A DNA stretch of 64,000 bases from Actinokineospora inagensis DSM 44258 (GTDB lineage: Bacteria > Actinomycetota > Actinomycetes > Mycobacteriales > Pseudonocardiaceae), in NCBI RefSeq assembly GCF_000482865.1, contig NZ_AXWW01000051.1:1-64000 (forward strand), read 5' to 3'. Made by a program: the position numbers and the translations under genes. Of the stretch, positions 8,630-22,085 are shown one piece after another. The notes under the pieces are model-generated. The model saw nothing but the letters and a program-made list of their open reading frames with translations, did not search any database and was not told where the DNA came from. Position 1 is the stretch's first letter; each line of letters starts with the position of its first letter.

Positions 8630-9891
8630 TGTTGACCGGGAAGGTCCGCCTGCAGTTGGTCGCGTTCCTGGTGATCTCGGTGCTCGCCGTTGGCTACGCG
8701 GCGTTCCGGTTCACCGACATCGGACGGGTGTTCGGCGCCAACGGCTACCGGGTCACCCTGCAGCTCGCCGACTCCGGGGGCATCTTCACCAACGCCGAGG
8801 TCACCTACCGGGGCGTCACCGTCGGCCGGGTCGGGGCGCTGCACCTGACCCACGACGGCATCGACGTCGACCTGGACATCGACCCCTCGGCGCCGGTGAT
8901 CCCGGCCGACCTGGACGCGGTCGTCGCCAACCGGTCGGCGGTGGGGGAGCAGTTCGTCGACCTGCGGCCGCGCACCGAGACCGGGGACGGGCTGCGGGAC
9001 GGGTCGGTGATCCCGGTCGGCCGGACCAAGACACCGGTCAGCACGGACACCGTCATCCGCGACCTGGACTCGCTGGCCACCTCGGTCCCGACCGACTCGC
9101 TGCGGACCGTCGTGGACGAACTGGACAAGGCGTTCAACGGGACCGGCCAGGACCTGCGCACGCTCATCGACACGACCGGCGAGTTCACCGAGGCGGCGAA
9201 GGTCAACCTGCCGCAGACGATCAAGCTGATCGACGACGGGTCGATCGTGCTGGCCACCCAGGCCGCCCAGTCCGGGAACATCAAGTCGTTCGCCTCGGAC
9301 CTGAAGGACCTCTCCGCGCAACTGCGCTCGTCCGACCCGGACATCCGGCGACTGATCGCGGCGACCCCGGGCGCGGCCGACGCGGTGTCCGGGCTGCTGC
9401 GGGAGTCCGGGCAGGGCATCGGGTACCTCACCGCGAACCTGCTGACCACGTCGAACATCCTGGTCACCCGGGTCAACGGGCTCGAACTGGCGCTGGTGGC
9501 CTACCCGGTCGTCGCGGTCGGACCGAAGACAGTCGCCCCGGACGGGACCGCCCACCTCGGGCTCGTGCTCAACCTGTTCGACCCGCCCGCCTGCACCCGC
9601 GGCTACGAGGGCACCCAGCGCCGCGCGGGCAACGACACCACGCCGGTCCCGGAGAACTCGCAGGCGTACTGCGCGGAACCGGTCGGCAGCCCGATCACCG
9701 TGCGCGGCTCGCAGAACGCGCCCTACGGCGGCAAACCCGTCGCCCCAACTCAGGGGCAGGTGGCCGCGAACAAGGACCGGTCCGCCCAGGAACTCGCGGA
9801 GCTGGCGCAGGACAGCGTCCCCGGCACAATCACCCAACCGGGAGTGCCGCGGCTCGCAGCCCTCGCCGACCTGCTCGGCCTCGGGGGATAG
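8629..9891 (+). CDS. mceF: MceF, MlaD-domain substrate-binding protein
   Basis: This is the sixth Mce subunit, 420 residues, whose ATG overlaps the mceE stop by one base (TGATG). It has one N-terminal transmembrane helix (residues 7-25), an MlaD domain (NAEVTYRGVTVGRVGAL) and a helical region. A C-terminal stretch contains three cysteines (PACTRGY, AYCAEP) and a proline- and glutamine-rich part. Confidence 0.9.
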   Translation: MLTGKVRLQLVAFLVISVLAVGYAAFRFTDIGRVFGANGYRVTLQLADSGGIFTNAEVTYRGVTVGRVGALHLTHDGIDVDLDIDPSAPVIPADLDAVVANRSAVGEQFVDLRPRTETGDGLRDGSVIPVGRTKTPVSTDTVIRDLDSLATSVPTDSLRTVVDELDKAFNGTGQDLRTLIDTTGEFTEAAKVNLPQTIKLIDDGSIVLATQAAQSGNIKSFASDLKDLSAQLRSSDPDIRRLIAATPGAADAVSGLLRESGQGIGYLTANLLTTSNILVTRVNGLELALVAYPVVAVGPKTVAPDGTAHLGLVLNLFDPPACTRGYEGTQRRAGNDTTPVPENSQAYCAEPVGSPITVRGSQNAPYGGKPVAPTQGQVAANKDRSAQELAELAQDSVPGTITQPGVPRLAALADLLGLGG

Positions 9892-9921
9892 CCTGCCCGT
9901 GCCGTGGACAAGAGGAGCCAG

Positions 9922-10509
9922 ATGACCGTCGACGTTGATGGTGGTGACACCGGGACCGCCGAGCCGACCGCCGAGGAACCGGAGCGGTCCCGGCGGCGCG
10001 TCCGGCACCCGGTCTATCTGGGGCTGCTGGTGCTGATGATGGTGTCAACCGTGTTCATGGCCTGGTTCGGGTTCGCGTGGCTGCGCGCGTACAACAACGA
10101 CGACCTCGACGTGGCCCGCACCCGCGACGAGGCCGCCCGGGTCGCCGGTGCCGCGTTGGTCACCGTCAGCACCCTGGACTACCGGCACGTCGACCAGGAC
10201 CTCGACCGCTGGATCAACGCCTCCACCGGCGCGTTGCACGACGACTTCGTCAACCGGCGGGCCACCAGCAAGACCACCCTCGAACAGGCGAAGACCACCA
10301 CCACCGCCAGCGTCCTCAAGATCGCGGTCACCGACCTGCGCGACCGCGAGGGCACCGCGACCGTCATCGCCGCGCTCAAGGTCGACGTGACCCCGGAGGG
10401 CAAGCAGGCCACCCCGAAGTACCTGCGCCTGCAGGCCACGGTGGTCCGCACCGACCAGGGCTGGAAGCTCAGCGACGTGACCCCCGTCCCGTTCACCCCC
10501 GCAGGCTGA
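9922..10509 (+). CDS. Mce-associated membrane protein
   Basis: This 195-residue protein has a charged N-terminus, one transmembrane helix at about residues 31-54 and an extracytoplasmic domain with a SnoaL/NTF2-like pattern. Such Mce-associated (Mam) proteins follow mceF in actinobacteria and are thought to stabilise the complex. The ATG at 9922 is chosen because GAGGAG precedes it; a GTG at 9904 without a good ribosome binding site would add six residues. Confidence 0.78.
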   Translation: MTVDVDGGDTGTAEPTAEEPERSRRRVRHPVYLGLLVLMMVSTVFMAWFGFAWLRAYNNDDLDVARTRDEAARVAGAALVTVSTLDYRHVDQDLDRWINASTGALHDDFVNRRATSKTTLEQAKTTTTASVLKIAVTDLRDREGTATVIAALKVDVTPEGKQATPKYLRLQATVVRTDQGWKLSDVTPVPFTPAG

Positions 10510-10522
10510 GAGGACCGCACCC

Positions 10523-11431
10523 GTGCCGACCCCACCCCGCCGCCGCGCAGGCGGTCCCGCCGCCCGCCGCCCCCGCGTAGCGGGCCTGCGCAAGCCGACC
10601 GCCCAGCCCCGCCAAGACCTCCCCGAGGACCCCGCCGACTCCCAGCCGGTTGAGCCACCCGAGCAGGTTCGGTCTGCCCGCCCGCGTCCCCGCCCCGCCG
10701 AGCCGGCCGCCGACCCGGACCCGGCCCAGGAGCCCGCCGACCAGGCCGTGACCAGCGGGGTCATCGGCGGCGCAGGCAAGCCGACCGGCAAGCGCCGGGA
10801 GACCGGTGCCCCGGTCGAGCCCCCTCGCCAGGTCACCACCACCACCGAGCAGCGCACCCCTGGGCGGATCGCCCGGTGGTTCGCCCCGAGTGTGTGGACC
10901 GGCGTCCAGGCGGGCGTGGTGATCGTGCTGTTCGTCGCCGCCGGGTTCTGGTTCAAGGGGGAGGCCGACGCGTTGACCAGCGGGGTTGACGGTGACAACA
11001 CCGCGTTGGTCGACTCGGCCGCGACCAGCGAGGTGCAGGGGAAGCTGACCGTGGCCGTCGAGCGGACGCTGTCCTACAGCTACACCGACCTCGACGCGAG
11101 CGCGAAGGCGGTCAAGGAGACGCTGGCGGGTACCGCCGTCTGCCAGTACGACAAGTTGTTCGCCCAACTGCGCACGCTCGCCCCCGAGCAGAAGCTGGTG
11201 GTGACCTCCAAGGTCCGCGACATGGGCATCCAGCGGCTGGAGGGGGCCAAGGCGGACGTGCTCGTGTTCGTCGACCAGTCGACCACCCGGGCCGACCAGG
11301 ACCAGACGACCGCCAGCGGGGCCCTGTTCGGCATCCGGGCGGAGAAGCTGGACGGCACCTGGAAGATCACCGACTTCGACCTGCTCGACCAGCCCGCCGC
11401 CGTCGCCCAGGCCCCCGGCGGCTGTGGCTAG
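10523..11431 (+). CDS. Mce-associated membrane protein with disordered Pro/Arg-rich N-terminus
   Basis: This 302-residue protein is the last gene of the mce operon. The first ~115 residues are rich in proline, arginine and alanine and probably disordered in the cytoplasm. One transmembrane helix (about residues 125-146) and an extracytoplasmic domain of about 150 residues follow, similar in layout to the preceding Mam protein. It starts with GTG 13 bp after that gene with GAGAGGA upstream. It probably acts as an accessory factor of the Mce complex. Confidence 0.75.
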   Translation: MPTPPRRRAGGPAARRPRVAGLRKPTAQPRQDLPEDPADSQPVEPPEQVRSARPRPRPAEPAADPDPAQEPADQAVTSGVIGGAGKPTGKRRETGAPVEPPRQVTTTTEQRTPGRIARWFAPSVWTGVQAGVVIVLFVAAGFWFKGEADALTSGVDGDNTALVDSAATSEVQGKLTVAVERTLSYSYTDLDASAKAVKETLAGTAVCQYDKLFAQLRTLAPEQKLVVTSKVRDMGIQRLEGAKADVLVFVDQSTTRADQDQTTASGALFGIRAEKLDGTWKITDFDLLDQPAAVAQAPGGCG

Positions 11432-11586
11432 CAGCAGTGTTTGCGCAGGTCAAGGGCCGATCGGTGAGCGGCGTCGCACTGCTGCAAAAGTGGTCTGGTT
11501 AGCGTGGCATCTTGACTCGGGGACCGCTCGGGGTCAGTCTGTTACCCAGCACGTACTGAGCGGGAGGACCGATTGAGCGGCGGGCC

Positions 11587-11615
11587 TCGACAGTCGCCTC
11601 TATAGTGGCTAGACT
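11587..11615 (+). promoter_or_regulatory. Candidate rpoB promoter, TCGACA-17-TAGACT
   Basis: A -35 hexamer TCGACA (11587-11592) lies 17 nt before a -10 hexamer TAGACT (11610-11615). This fits the housekeeping actinobacterial sigma factor (TTGACA / TANNNT) with one mismatch in the -35 box. Transcription would start near 11622 and give a leader of about 128 nt before the rpoB start. Confidence 0.55.
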
Positions 11616-11635
11616 GCCCCTTTGCGCTGCCCACT

Positions 11636-11665
11636 TTCCGCACGCCCTTTGCCAAGAGCTAGGAT
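11636..11665 (+). promoter_or_regulatory. Candidate second rpoB promoter with -10 TAGGAT
   Basis: TAGGAT at 11660-11665 is a consensus-like actinobacterial -10 box. The best -35 at 18-nt spacing is TTCCGC (11636-11641), which is weak. It lies downstream of the TAGACT candidate, so the two could be tandem promoters. Confidence 0.35.
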
Positions 11666-11749
11666 GTTGGGCACCACGGCACCCTTGACAGGCGCGTTAT
11701 CTGTTGCTAGCGCGGCTGTCAACCGCTCATAGTCCTGGAAGGACGCATC

Positions 11750-15253
<3,504 letters not shown>

Positions 15254-15261
15254 CCTAGCCG

Positions 15262-15299
15262 CCGCCGCTGGGAACGGCTCGGAAAACCGTTCCCGGCGG
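15262..15299 (+). other. Hairpin between rpoB and rpoC
   Basis: GGGAACGG (15270-15277) pairs with CCGTTCCC (15287-15294). The stem is extended by CCGCC/GGCGG (15262-15266 and 15295-15299) across a 3-nt bulge. No T-tract follows, so it is unlikely to be a full terminator. It could be an attenuator or an mRNA-processing site. Confidence 0.4.
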
Positions 15300-15356
15300 G
15301 CCAGGCACTGATCCCCCCATTTTCGTGCTGTAACCAAGAAGGGGAGAAGAACAGAC

Positions 15357-18300
15357 GTGCTGGACGTCAACTTCTTCGACGAATTGCGCATCGGCCTTGC
15401 TACCGCGGACGACATTCGGCAGTGGTCGTTTGGTGAGGTCAAGAAGCCGGAGACCATCAACTACCGGACGTTGAAGCCGGAGAAGGATGGGCTGTTCTGC
15501 GAGAAGATCTTCGGTCCCACCCGGGACTGGGAGTGCTACTGCGGCAAGTACAAGCGCGTGCGCTTCAAGGGCATCATCTGTGAGCGCTGTGGCGTCGAGG
15601 TCACCCGCGCCAAGGTGCGCCGCGAGCGGATGGGCCACATCGAGCTGGCCGCGCCGGTCACCCACATCTGGTACTTCAAGGGCGTGCCGTCCCGGTTGGG
15701 CTACCTGCTCGACCTGGCCCCCAAGGACCTCGAGAAGATCATCTACTTCGCGGCGTACGTGATCACCTCGGTGAACACCGAGCTGCGGCACAACGACCTG
15801 CCCACCCTCGAGTCCGAGATGGGCGTCGAGCGCAAGCAGGTCGAGAACAAGCGCGACGCCGACATCGAGGGCCGCGCGCAGAAGCTCGAAGCCGACCTGG
15901 CCCAGCTCGAGGCCGAGGGCGCCAAGAGCGACATCCGGCGCAAGGTCAAGGAGGGCGGCGAGCGGGAGATGCGCCAGCTCCGCGACCGCGCCCAGCGCGA
16001 GCTGGACCGGCTCGACGAGATCTGGACCACCTTCACCAAGCTCGACTCCAAGCAGCTCATCGCCGACGAGATGCTCTACCGCGAGCTGATCGACCGCTAC
16101 GGCGACTACTTCACCGGGTCGATGGGCGCCGAGGCCATCCAGACCCTGGCCCGCGACTTCGACGTGGACGCCGAGGCCGACATCCTGCGCGAGACCATCC
16201 GCAGCGGCAAGGGCCAGAAGAAGCTGCGCGCGCTCAAGCGGCTCAAGGTCGTCGCCGCGTTCCAGGCGACCCGCAACTCGCCGATGGGCATGGTGCTCGA
16301 CTGCGTCCCGGTGATCCCGCCGGACCTGCGGCCGATGGTGCAGCTCGACGGTGGCCGGTTCGCCACCTCCGACCTGAACGACCTCTACCGCCGGGTCATC
16401 AACCGGAACAACCGGTTGAAGCGGCTGATCGACCTCGGCGCGCCCGAGATCATCGTCAACAACGAGAAGCGGATGCTGCAGGAGGCCGTCGACGCGCTGT
16501 TCGACAACGGCCGCCGCGGCCGTCCGGTCACCGGTCCGGGCAACCGGCCGCTGAAGTCGCTGTCCGACCTGCTCAAGGGCAAGCAGGGCCGGTTCCGGCA
16601 GAACCTGCTCGGCAAGCGGGTTGACTACTCCGGCCGTTCGGTCATCGTGGTGGGCCCGCAGCTCAAGCTGCACCAGTGCGGCCTGCCCAAGGCGATGGCG
16701 CTGGAGCTGTTCAAGCCGTTCGTGATGAAGCGGCTGGTCGACCTGAACCACGCGCAGAACATCAAGTCCGCCAAGCGGATGGTCGAGCGGGCCCGCCCGG
16801 CCGTGTGGGACGTGCTGGAAGAGGTCATCACCGAGCACCCGGTGATGCTCAACCGCGCGCCCACCCTGCACCGCCTGGGCATCCAGGCCTTCGAGCCGCA
16901 GTTGGTCGAGGGCAAGGCGATCCAGTTGCACCCGCTGGTCTGCGAGGCGTTCAACGCCGACTTCGACGGTGACCAGATGGCGGTCCACCTGCCGCTGTCC
17001 GCCGAGGCGCAGGCCGAGGCGCGGATCCTGATGCTGTCGTCGAACAACATCCTGTCCCCGGCGTCGGGTCGCCCGCTGGCGATGCCGCGTCTGGACATGG
17101 TCACCGGCATCTACCACCTGACCCGCCCGAAGGCGGGCGGCGTCGGCGAGGGCCTGGCGTTCTCCTCGCCTGCCGAGGCCATCATGGCCTTCGACCGCGG
17201 CGTGATCGGCCTGCAGTCCGCGGTGAAGATCCGCATCTCGGACCGGTACCCCGGTGCGGGCATGCAGCCGGAGGGCTGGACCCCCGGTCAGCCGTGGCTG
17301 GCCGAGACCACCCTGGGCCGGGTGCTGTTCAACGAGCTGCTCCCGCCGGACTACCCGTTCATGAACGAGCCGATGCCGAAGAAGCGGCAGGCCGCGATCG
17401 TCAACGACCTCGCCGAGCGGTACCCGATGGTCACCGTGGCGCGGACGCTGGACAAGCTCAAGGACGCGGGCTTCTACTGGGCCACCCGCTCGGGTGTCAC
17501 CATCGCCATCTCGGACGTCGTCGTACCGCCCGCCAAGAAGGGCATCCTCGACGAGTACGAGAAGAAGGCCGACACGGTCGAGAAGCGCTACCAGCGCGGT
17601 CAGCTCTCCGCGTCGGAGCGCAACAACGAGCTGGTCAAGGTCTGGTCGAACGCGACCGAGGACGTGGCCCGCGCGATGGAGGAGAACTTCCCGGAGGAGA
17701 ACCCGATCCCGACGATCGTGAAGTCGGGCGCGGCGGGCAACATGACCCAGATCCGCCAGTTGGCGGGCATGAACGGTCTGGTGACCAACCCCCGGGGCGA
17801 GTTCATCCCGCGGCCGATCAAGGCGAACTTCCGCGAGGGCCTGTCGGTGCTGGAGTACTTCATCGCCACGCACGGTGCCCGCAAGGGTCTCGCCGACACC
17901 GCACTGCGCACCGCCGACTCGGGTTACCTGACCCGGCGTCTGGTGGACGTGTCGCAGGACGTCATCGTCCGCGAGGTCGACTGCGGCACCACCCGCGGCA
18001 TCATGATGAAGCTCGGCGAGCCCGCGGGCGACAGGGCCGTGCGCGCCCAGCACGTGGAGACCGGCGTCTACGCGCGCTGCGTCGCCGACGAGGTCAAGGC
18101 GCCCAACGGCGAGGTCCTGCTCAACCGGGCCGACGACCTGGGCGACCCGGCCATCGAGAAGCTGCTGTCCTACGGCGTCACCAAGGTCAAGGTGCGCTCC
18201 GTGCTCACCTGCGAGGCCCAGGTCGGCGTGTGCGCGACCTGCTACGGCCGCTCGATGGCGACCGGCCAGTTGGTCGACATCGGTGAGGCCGTCGGCATCG

Positions 18301-19253
18301 TCGCCGCGCAGTCCATCGGTGAGCCCGGCACCCAGTTGACCATGCGCACGTTCCAGCAGGGCGGCGTCGTCAACGACGACATCACCACCGGTCTGCCCCG
18401 TGTGCAGGAGCTGTTCGAGGCCCGCGTCCCCAAGGGCAAGGCCCCGATCGCCGATGTCGACGGCCGGGTCCGGATCGAAGACGGCGACCGGTTCTGGAAG
18501 ATCACCCTGATCCCGGACGACGGCAGCGAGGAGATCATCTTCGAGAAGCTGTCCAAGCGCCAGCGGCTCGCGGCCACCCCGGACGGCCCGCTGTCCGACG
18601 GTGACCACGTGGCGGTCGGCCAGCAGTTGCTCGAAGGCACCCGGGACCCGCACGAGGTGCTGCGCGTGATGGGTCCCCGCGAGGCGCAGTTGCACCTGGT
18701 GGACGAGGTCCAGAAGGTGTACCGGGCGCAGGGTGTGTCCATCCACGACAAGCACATCGAGGTCATCGTCCGGCAGATGCTGCGCCGGGTGACCATCCTG
18801 GACAGCGGTTCCGCCGAGTTCCTGCCCGGCGCGTTGATCGAACGCGCCGAGTTCGAGTCGGAGAACCGCCGCGTCGTGGCCTCCGGTGGCGAGCCCGCCT
18901 CCGGTCGCCCGGTCCTGATGGGCATCACCAAGGCGTCGCTGGCCACCGACTCGTGGCTCTCGGCGGCCTCCTTCCAGGAAACCACCCGCGTGCTGACCGA
19001 CGCCGCCATCAACGGCCGCTCGGACAAGCTCGTCGGCCTGAAGGAGAACGTGATCATCGGCAAGCTGATCCCGGCCGGTACCGGCATCAACAAGTACCGC
19101 AACATCCAGGTCCAGCCGACCGAAGAGGCCCGGGTCGCCGCCTACGCGATCCCGTCCTACGACGACGGCTACTACACGCCGGACGTGTTCGGCACCGGCA
19201 CCGGCGCGGCGGTCCCGCTGGACGACTACGACTTCGGTCGTGACTACCGGTAG
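15357..19253 (+). CDS. rpoC: DNA-directed RNA polymerase subunit beta'
   Basis: This 1298-residue protein is the beta' subunit carrying the catalytic magnesium site. The motif NADFDGD is at residues 533-539, with Asp535, 537 and 539 binding magnesium. The N-terminal zinc ribbon cysteines are C60, C62, C75 and C78, and part of the second zinc site is C952, C959 and C962. The length and lack of large insertions fit actinobacteria. GTG start with GGGGAG about 10 nt upstream. It ends 18 bp before a strong hairpin terminator. Confidence 0.98.
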   Translation: MLDVNFFDELRIGLATADDIRQWSFGEVKKPETINYRTLKPEKDGLFCEKIFGPTRDWECYCGKYKRVRFKGIICERCGVEVTRAKVRRERMGHIELAAPVTHIWYFKGVPSRLGYLLDLAPKDLEKIIYFAAYVITSVNTELRHNDLPTLESEMGVERKQVENKRDADIEGRAQKLEADLAQLEAEGAKSDIRRKVKEGGEREMRQLRDRAQRELDRLDEIWTTFTKLDSKQLIADEMLYRELIDRYGDYFTGSMGAEAIQTLARDFDVDAEADILRETIRSGKGQKKLRALKRLKVVAAFQATRNSPMGMVLDCVPVIPPDLRPMVQLDGGRFATSDLNDLYRRVINRNNRLKRLIDLGAPEIIVNNEKRMLQEAVDALFDNGRRGRPVTGPGNRPLKSLSDLLKGKQGRFRQNLLGKRVDYSGRSVIVVGPQLKLHQCGLPKAMALELFKPFVMKRLVDLNHAQNIKSAKRMVERARPAVWDVLEEVITEHPVMLNRAPTLHRLGIQAFEPQLVEGKAIQLHPLVCEAFNADFDGDQMAVHLPLSAEAQAEARILMLSSNNILSPASGRPLAMPRLDMVTGIYHLTRPKAGGVGEGLAFSSPAEAIMAFDRGVIGLQSAVKIRISDRYPGAGMQPEGWTPGQPWLAETTLGRVLFNELLPPDYPFMNEPMPKKRQAAIVNDLAERYPMVTVARTLDKLKDAGFYWATRSGVTIAISDVVVPPAKKGILDEYEKKADTVEKRYQRGQLSASERNNELVKVWSNATEDVARAMEENFPEENPIPTIVKSGAAGNMTQIRQLAGMNGLVTNPRGEFIPRPIKANFREGLSVLEYFIATHGARKGLADTALRTADSGYLTRRLVDVSQDVIVREVDCGTTRGIMMKLGEPAGDRAVRAQHVETGVYARCVADEVKAPNGEVLLNRADDLGDPAIEKLLSYGVTKVKVRSVLTCEAQVGVCATCYGRSMATGQLVDIGEAVGIVAAQSIGEPGTQLTMRTFQQGGVVNDDITTGLPRVQELFEARVPKGKAPIADVDGRVRIEDGDRFWKITLIPDDGSEEIIFEKLSKRQRLAATPDGPLSDGDHVAVGQQLLEGTRDPHEVLRVMGPREAQLHLVDEVQKVYRAQGVSIHDKHIEVIVRQMLRRVTILDSGSAEFLPGALIERAEFESENRRVVASGGEPASGRPVLMGITKASLATDSWLSAASFQETTRVLTDAAINGRSDKLVGLKENVIIGKLIPAGTGINKYRNIQVQPTEEARVAAYAIPSYDDGYYTPDVFGTGTGAAVPLDDYDFGRDYR

Positions 19254-19271
19254 TACCCCGCTCTGAGCGAA

Positions 19272-19305
19272 GACAACACCCCCGGCCACGGCCGGGGGTG
19301 TTGTC
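19272..19305 (+). terminator. Strong terminator hairpin after rpoC
   Basis: A perfect 15-bp stem (19272-19286 with 19291-19305) closes a CACG loop and is followed by GTTTCC. It lies 18 bp after the rpoC stop, so it probably ends the rpoBC transcript, although the T-tract is short. Confidence 0.85.
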
Positions 19306-19456
19306 GTTTCCGCGTGCTTTCCCGCCGGTGACCACTTTCACCGGCAATTTCACAGAACTTCCTTGTGCCGGACCGCGTTCCGCCGTTCTGCTGGGCGTAG
19401 TTGATCTACGCCTGGGGTTCCGGCGTGGCTGGATCCCCTGATGCCGAGGGAAGTTC

Positions 19457-20602
19457 GTGAACGCGCGCGCAGTGGTGCTCACCGTCGTGGGCGGGGGCCT
19501 CGCCCTCGTGGTGCTGGGGTTGGCGGTGCGCGCCGACGCCATCGACCTGGCGGTCTACCGGGGTGGCGCGGAGGTGGTGCGCTCCGGCGGCCACCTGTAC
19601 CGCGGCCCGGTCTGGAACGGGTTGTTGTTCACCTACCCGCCGTTCTCGGCCCTGCTGTTCACGCCGCTGGCCGTCATGTCCGGGACCGCGGCGAAAGTCC
19701 TTGCGGTGGTGGGGAACGGCGCGCTGCTGGTGTTCGTGGTCCGCCGATCCTGGCTGTCGCTGGGGGTTCGCGCGATCGCGCCGGTCGTCGGGGTCGTCGC
19801 CGCCCTGCTGCTGACCGAGACCGTGCACGCGAGTGTCTACGTTGGACAGATCAACTTGCTGCTCGTCGCGCTGGTGCTCGGAGATCTGACCGGGCGCGAC
19901 GGGGTGTGGTGGCGCGGCGTCGGAGTCGGTCTCGCCGCTGGGCTCAAGCTCACGCCGCTGATCTTCATCGGCTACCTGCTCGTGGTTCGCCGGTTCCGCG
20001 AGGCCGCCGTCGCCGCGACGACGGCGGCGGGCACGGTCATCCTCGGGTTCATCGTGCTGCCACTGGACTCCGCCGACTACTGGTTCGGCGGCATGTTCGC
20101 CGACACAGGTCGCATCTACGCCGACCTGACCTCGCCGCACAACCAGTCGATCCGCGGATTGTTGCTGCGCGGCGGTTTCCCGCCGTGGGTGTGGGCCGTC
20201 GCCGCGGTGGTCGTGTGCGCCGCCACCCTCGTCGTCGCGACCCAGCTCACCCGACGCGGTGATCGGCTGCTCGCGATCACGGTGGTGGGCTTGGGCGCGG
20301 CGGCGATCTCCCCGTGGTCGTGGGGGCACCACTGGGTGTGGGTGGCGCCCCTCGTCGTGGTCGTGGCCGATCGCCTGTGGCACAGGCGGTTCTGGTGGTG
20401 TGTACCGGCGGTGCTGGTTCTCGGCACCTTGCCGCTGGTCTTGGCGCTCGCCGACCCGCCAGACGGCTCGGGTCCCGCGGTCGTGACCGGCTTGCTCCAG
20501 TTCGTCGTCGGGAACCTCTACCTGTTGGTGTTCCTGGCCGTCTTGGCGGTGTCGGCGCGGGATCAGCCCCCCGTCGGCACGACGATCGGCGTGACCTCGT
20601 AG
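19457..20602 (+). CDS. GT87/DUF2029-family polyprenol-phosphate-dependent glycosyltransferase
   Basis: This 381-residue polytopic membrane protein resembles GT-C glycosyltransferases of family 87 (mannosyltransferases such as PimE). It has about nine to ten hydrophobic segments and an early extracytoplasmic loop with DLAVYRGGAEVVRSGGHLY, matching the family pattern of an acidic residue followed by GxxLY. It would transfer a sugar from a polyprenyl phosphate to an envelope glycolipid; the substrate cannot be told. GTG start with GAGGGAAG upstream. Its last 40 bp overlap the end of the convergent gene on the minus strand. Confidence 0.75.
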   Translation: MNARAVVLTVVGGGLALVVLGLAVRADAIDLAVYRGGAEVVRSGGHLYRGPVWNGLLFTYPPFSALLFTPLAVMSGTAAKVLAVVGNGALLVFVVRRSWLSLGVRAIAPVVGVVAALLLTETVHASVYVGQINLLLVALVLGDLTGRDGVWWRGVGVGLAAGLKLTPLIFIGYLLVVRRFREAAVAATTAAGTVILGFIVLPLDSADYWFGGMFADTGRIYADLTSPHNQSIRGLLLRGGFPPWVWAVAAVVVCAATLVVATQLTRRGDRLLAITVVGLGAAAISPWSWGHHWVWVAPLVVVVADRLWHRRFWWCVPAVLVLGTLPLVLALADPPDGSGPAVVTGLLQFVVGNLYLLVFLAVLAVSARDQPPVGTTIGVTS

Positions 20603-21441
20603 CTGGTCACGTTGTAGGTGGCGCGCGGGTACTGGCCGCCGTTGCCGTACACGCCGGGGCCTTCGCCGTAGCCGTAGGCGTACGGGTTGCCGATGGCGGT
20701 GATCGGGCCTGAGGTTCGGGGGACGTCGCTGGTGAAGAAGCCGGGGCTGGCGGCGTAGAGGCCGTTGGTGGTGGTGTAGGCGGCCACGTAGGTCGCGTAG
20801 GGCTTCAGGGCGACCGGGGTGTCGAAGGTGAAGTGGAAGGGGTCCGGGGACGATGTCGTCGTGGCGACGAGTGTGCCGTCGGTGGACCACAGGTGCCCGA
20901 CCGTGCCGCCGGTCGACGGGGCGGCGCCGTAGTAGGTGATTCCGGTGATGGTGCTGGGGCGGTCGACGAAGAACTTGAGGCCCAGCTCCATCGGGTGGTG
21001 CTCGTCGTACACCCCGGAGCTCTTGCTCGCGGGTAGGTAGCTGCACGGGCAGGTCACCGGGTCTGTGCGCGGGTAGCCGACCCGGATGTGGGCGAGCGGG
21101 AGGGCGACCGTGCGGAAGCTGTCGAGCACCACGCGGCCCCAGATGGTCAGCGGGCCGACCTGCCAGTCGTTCGGGGTGAGCGTGTACGTCCAGTCGGTCT
21201 GGCCTGCGCCCGCGATGACGAGGTAGTGGTTGGGGTCGCCGTCGGCGAGTTCGGTGTACTTCACGCCGTCGCCGGGGACACCCGCCGAGTGGCCGTGCAG
21301 GGTGATCGGTTGACCGGCGGTGACCAGCGTGTCGTCGGGCAGTCCGTCCAGCCACGCGGTGGGCGGTTCGGCGGCGTGGGCGGGGAGCTGGCCCAACAGC
21401 AGCAGCGGCAAGGCGAAGACAAGCGCGGCCAGGCGACGCAC
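20563..21441 (-). CDS. Secreted protein with DUF4082-like domain
   Basis: This 292-residue protein has a signal peptide (residues 1-23, ending in AHA). The middle part, about residues 135-250, follows the DUF4082 pattern (GLKFFVDRPSTITGITYY, then GHLWSTDGTLVA, then a TYVAAYTTTNGLYA stretch), a beta-sandwich domain in secreted actinobacterial proteins. The GTG start is set by AAGGAGG six bases upstream; the open frame continues further but lacks such a site. The 3' end overlaps the convergent glycosyltransferase gene by 40 bp. Its function is unknown; surface binding is a guess. Confidence 0.72.
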   Translation of the reverse strand: MRRLAALVFALPLLLLGQLPAHAAEPPTAWLDGLPDDTLVTAGQPITLHGHSAGVPGDGVKYTELADGDPNHYLVIAGAGQTDWTYTLTPNDWQVGPLTIWGRVVLDSFRTVALPLAHIRVGYPRTDPVTCPCSYLPASKSSGVYDEHHPMELGLKFFVDRPSTITGITYYGAAPSTGGTVGHLWSTDGTLVATTTSSPDPFHFTFDTPVALKPYATYVAAYTTTNGLYAASPGFFTSDVPRTSGPITAIGNPYAYGYGEGPGVYGNGGQYPRATYNVTSYEVTPIVVPTGG

Positions 21442-21752
21442 GGCACCCTCCTTGGCGGAAACCGGCCTTGGCGAAAACCGGTGCGCGACAAGGTAATCGA
21501 GTGCGTCGGACGGCGGAGCGGCCAGTCGGGTGACTAGTGGCGCGTGGCCCAGTGGGGCTTGCGCCGAGCGGCAGGCGCCCGGACGGGTGAGCCGGGGCCG
21601 GATATCCGTCCCCGCAACGGGATGAAGGTGTTCAACCGCCACCCGCGTGGCAGCGCGGTGCTCCCGGCGGGCACCATGGATCCCGGGCGGCCGTTGGTTG
21701 TCCACAAAGGATGTGGCCCCTGGCTGTCGTGAGCAGCCAGGGACCACGTCCG
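21442..21752. other. Noncoding region between two minus-strand genes
   Basis: No gene is supported in these 311 bases. It holds the ribosome binding site of the downstream secreted-protein gene, presumably its promoter, a TTGTCCACA nonamer matching the DnaA-box consensus at 21698-21706, and the terminator hairpin of the small gene at 21753-21944. Confidence 0.5.
21718..21742 (-). terminator. Hairpin terminator after the small minus-strand gene
   Basis: CCCTGGCTG (21718-21726) and CAGCCAGGG (21734-21742) form a perfect 9-bp stem around a 7-nt loop, 10 nt past the stop of the gene at 21753-21944. No long T-tract follows on the minus strand. Confidence 0.6.
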
Positions 21753-21944
21753 CTACTTGGCGAGCGCCGCGCTGGCCACCGTGACCAGCCGTTCCAGGCT
21801 CTCCGGTGCGCACACCATCTCGACCCCGTCGCGGCCCTCGCCGAACACGATGGCGATGGCCTTGTCGCCACACGGGTACGAGCGGATCGCGCAGTCGCTC
21901 GCCACCTCCAGGCCCGCACTGACCCGGATCTCTGTCGCGTTCAT
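21753..21944 (-). CDS. Small hypothetical protein, divergent to XRE regulator
   Basis: This 63-residue acidic protein has no recognised domain. It contains two cysteines (SDCAIRSYPCGD) and a C-terminal helix. A clear CAGGAGGG lies 4 nt upstream of the ATG and a hairpin follows the stop, so it looks like a real single-gene unit. It is transcribed away from the XRE/DUF5753 regulator and shares an AT-richer intergenic region with it, suggesting related control. Small genes near XRE/DUF5753-DUF397 sets are common in actinomycetes, but no function can be given. Confidence 0.6.
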   Translation of the reverse strand: MNATEIRVSAGLEVASDCAIRSYPCGDKAIAIVFGEGRDGVEMVCAPESLERLVTVASAALAK

Positions 21945-22085
21945 CCGACCCTCCTGTTTCGTCGACCAGTGCGTTCAACGTATAGCTATCAACCCAGCTC
22001 GATCTATAACACCATCGGGTGATATTGCTCAGGGTCACCGATGCGGCACACTGTGCAGCCTCAACGAGCACGGGAGAATCTGATC
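21945..22085. promoter_or_regulatory. Shared divergent promoter region of the XRE/DUF397 locus
   Basis: This 141-bp region lies between the divergent small gene and the XRE regulator and is AT-richer than its surroundings (for example TATAGCTATCAA near 21981). GGTGA and TCACC half-sites around 22019-22040 form a dyad that could be an XRE operator. A GGGAGA at 22072-22077 precedes the chosen GTG start of the regulator. Confidence 0.35.

Larger units (their letters stand above)
11432..11749 (+). promoter_or_regulatory. rpoB leader and promoter region
   Basis: This 318-nt noncoding stretch separates the mce operon from rpoB. It begins with a dyad (GCAGCAGTG at about 11430 and CACTGCTGC at about 11477) that could end mce transcription, although no T-tract follows. 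Several promoter-like motifs come next: TCGACA-17-TAGACT (11587-11615), a TAGGAT -10 box at 11660-11665, and TTGACA at 11685-11690 without a good -10 box. Multiple rpoB promoters are common in actinobacteria. Confidence 0.5.

Noticed and set aside
19272-19305. Attachment site or inverted-repeat end of a mobile element after rpoC
   Set aside because: The short perfect stem 18 bp after the stop fits a terminator; no matching copy is seen at the other end of the accessory segment and no integrase is present.
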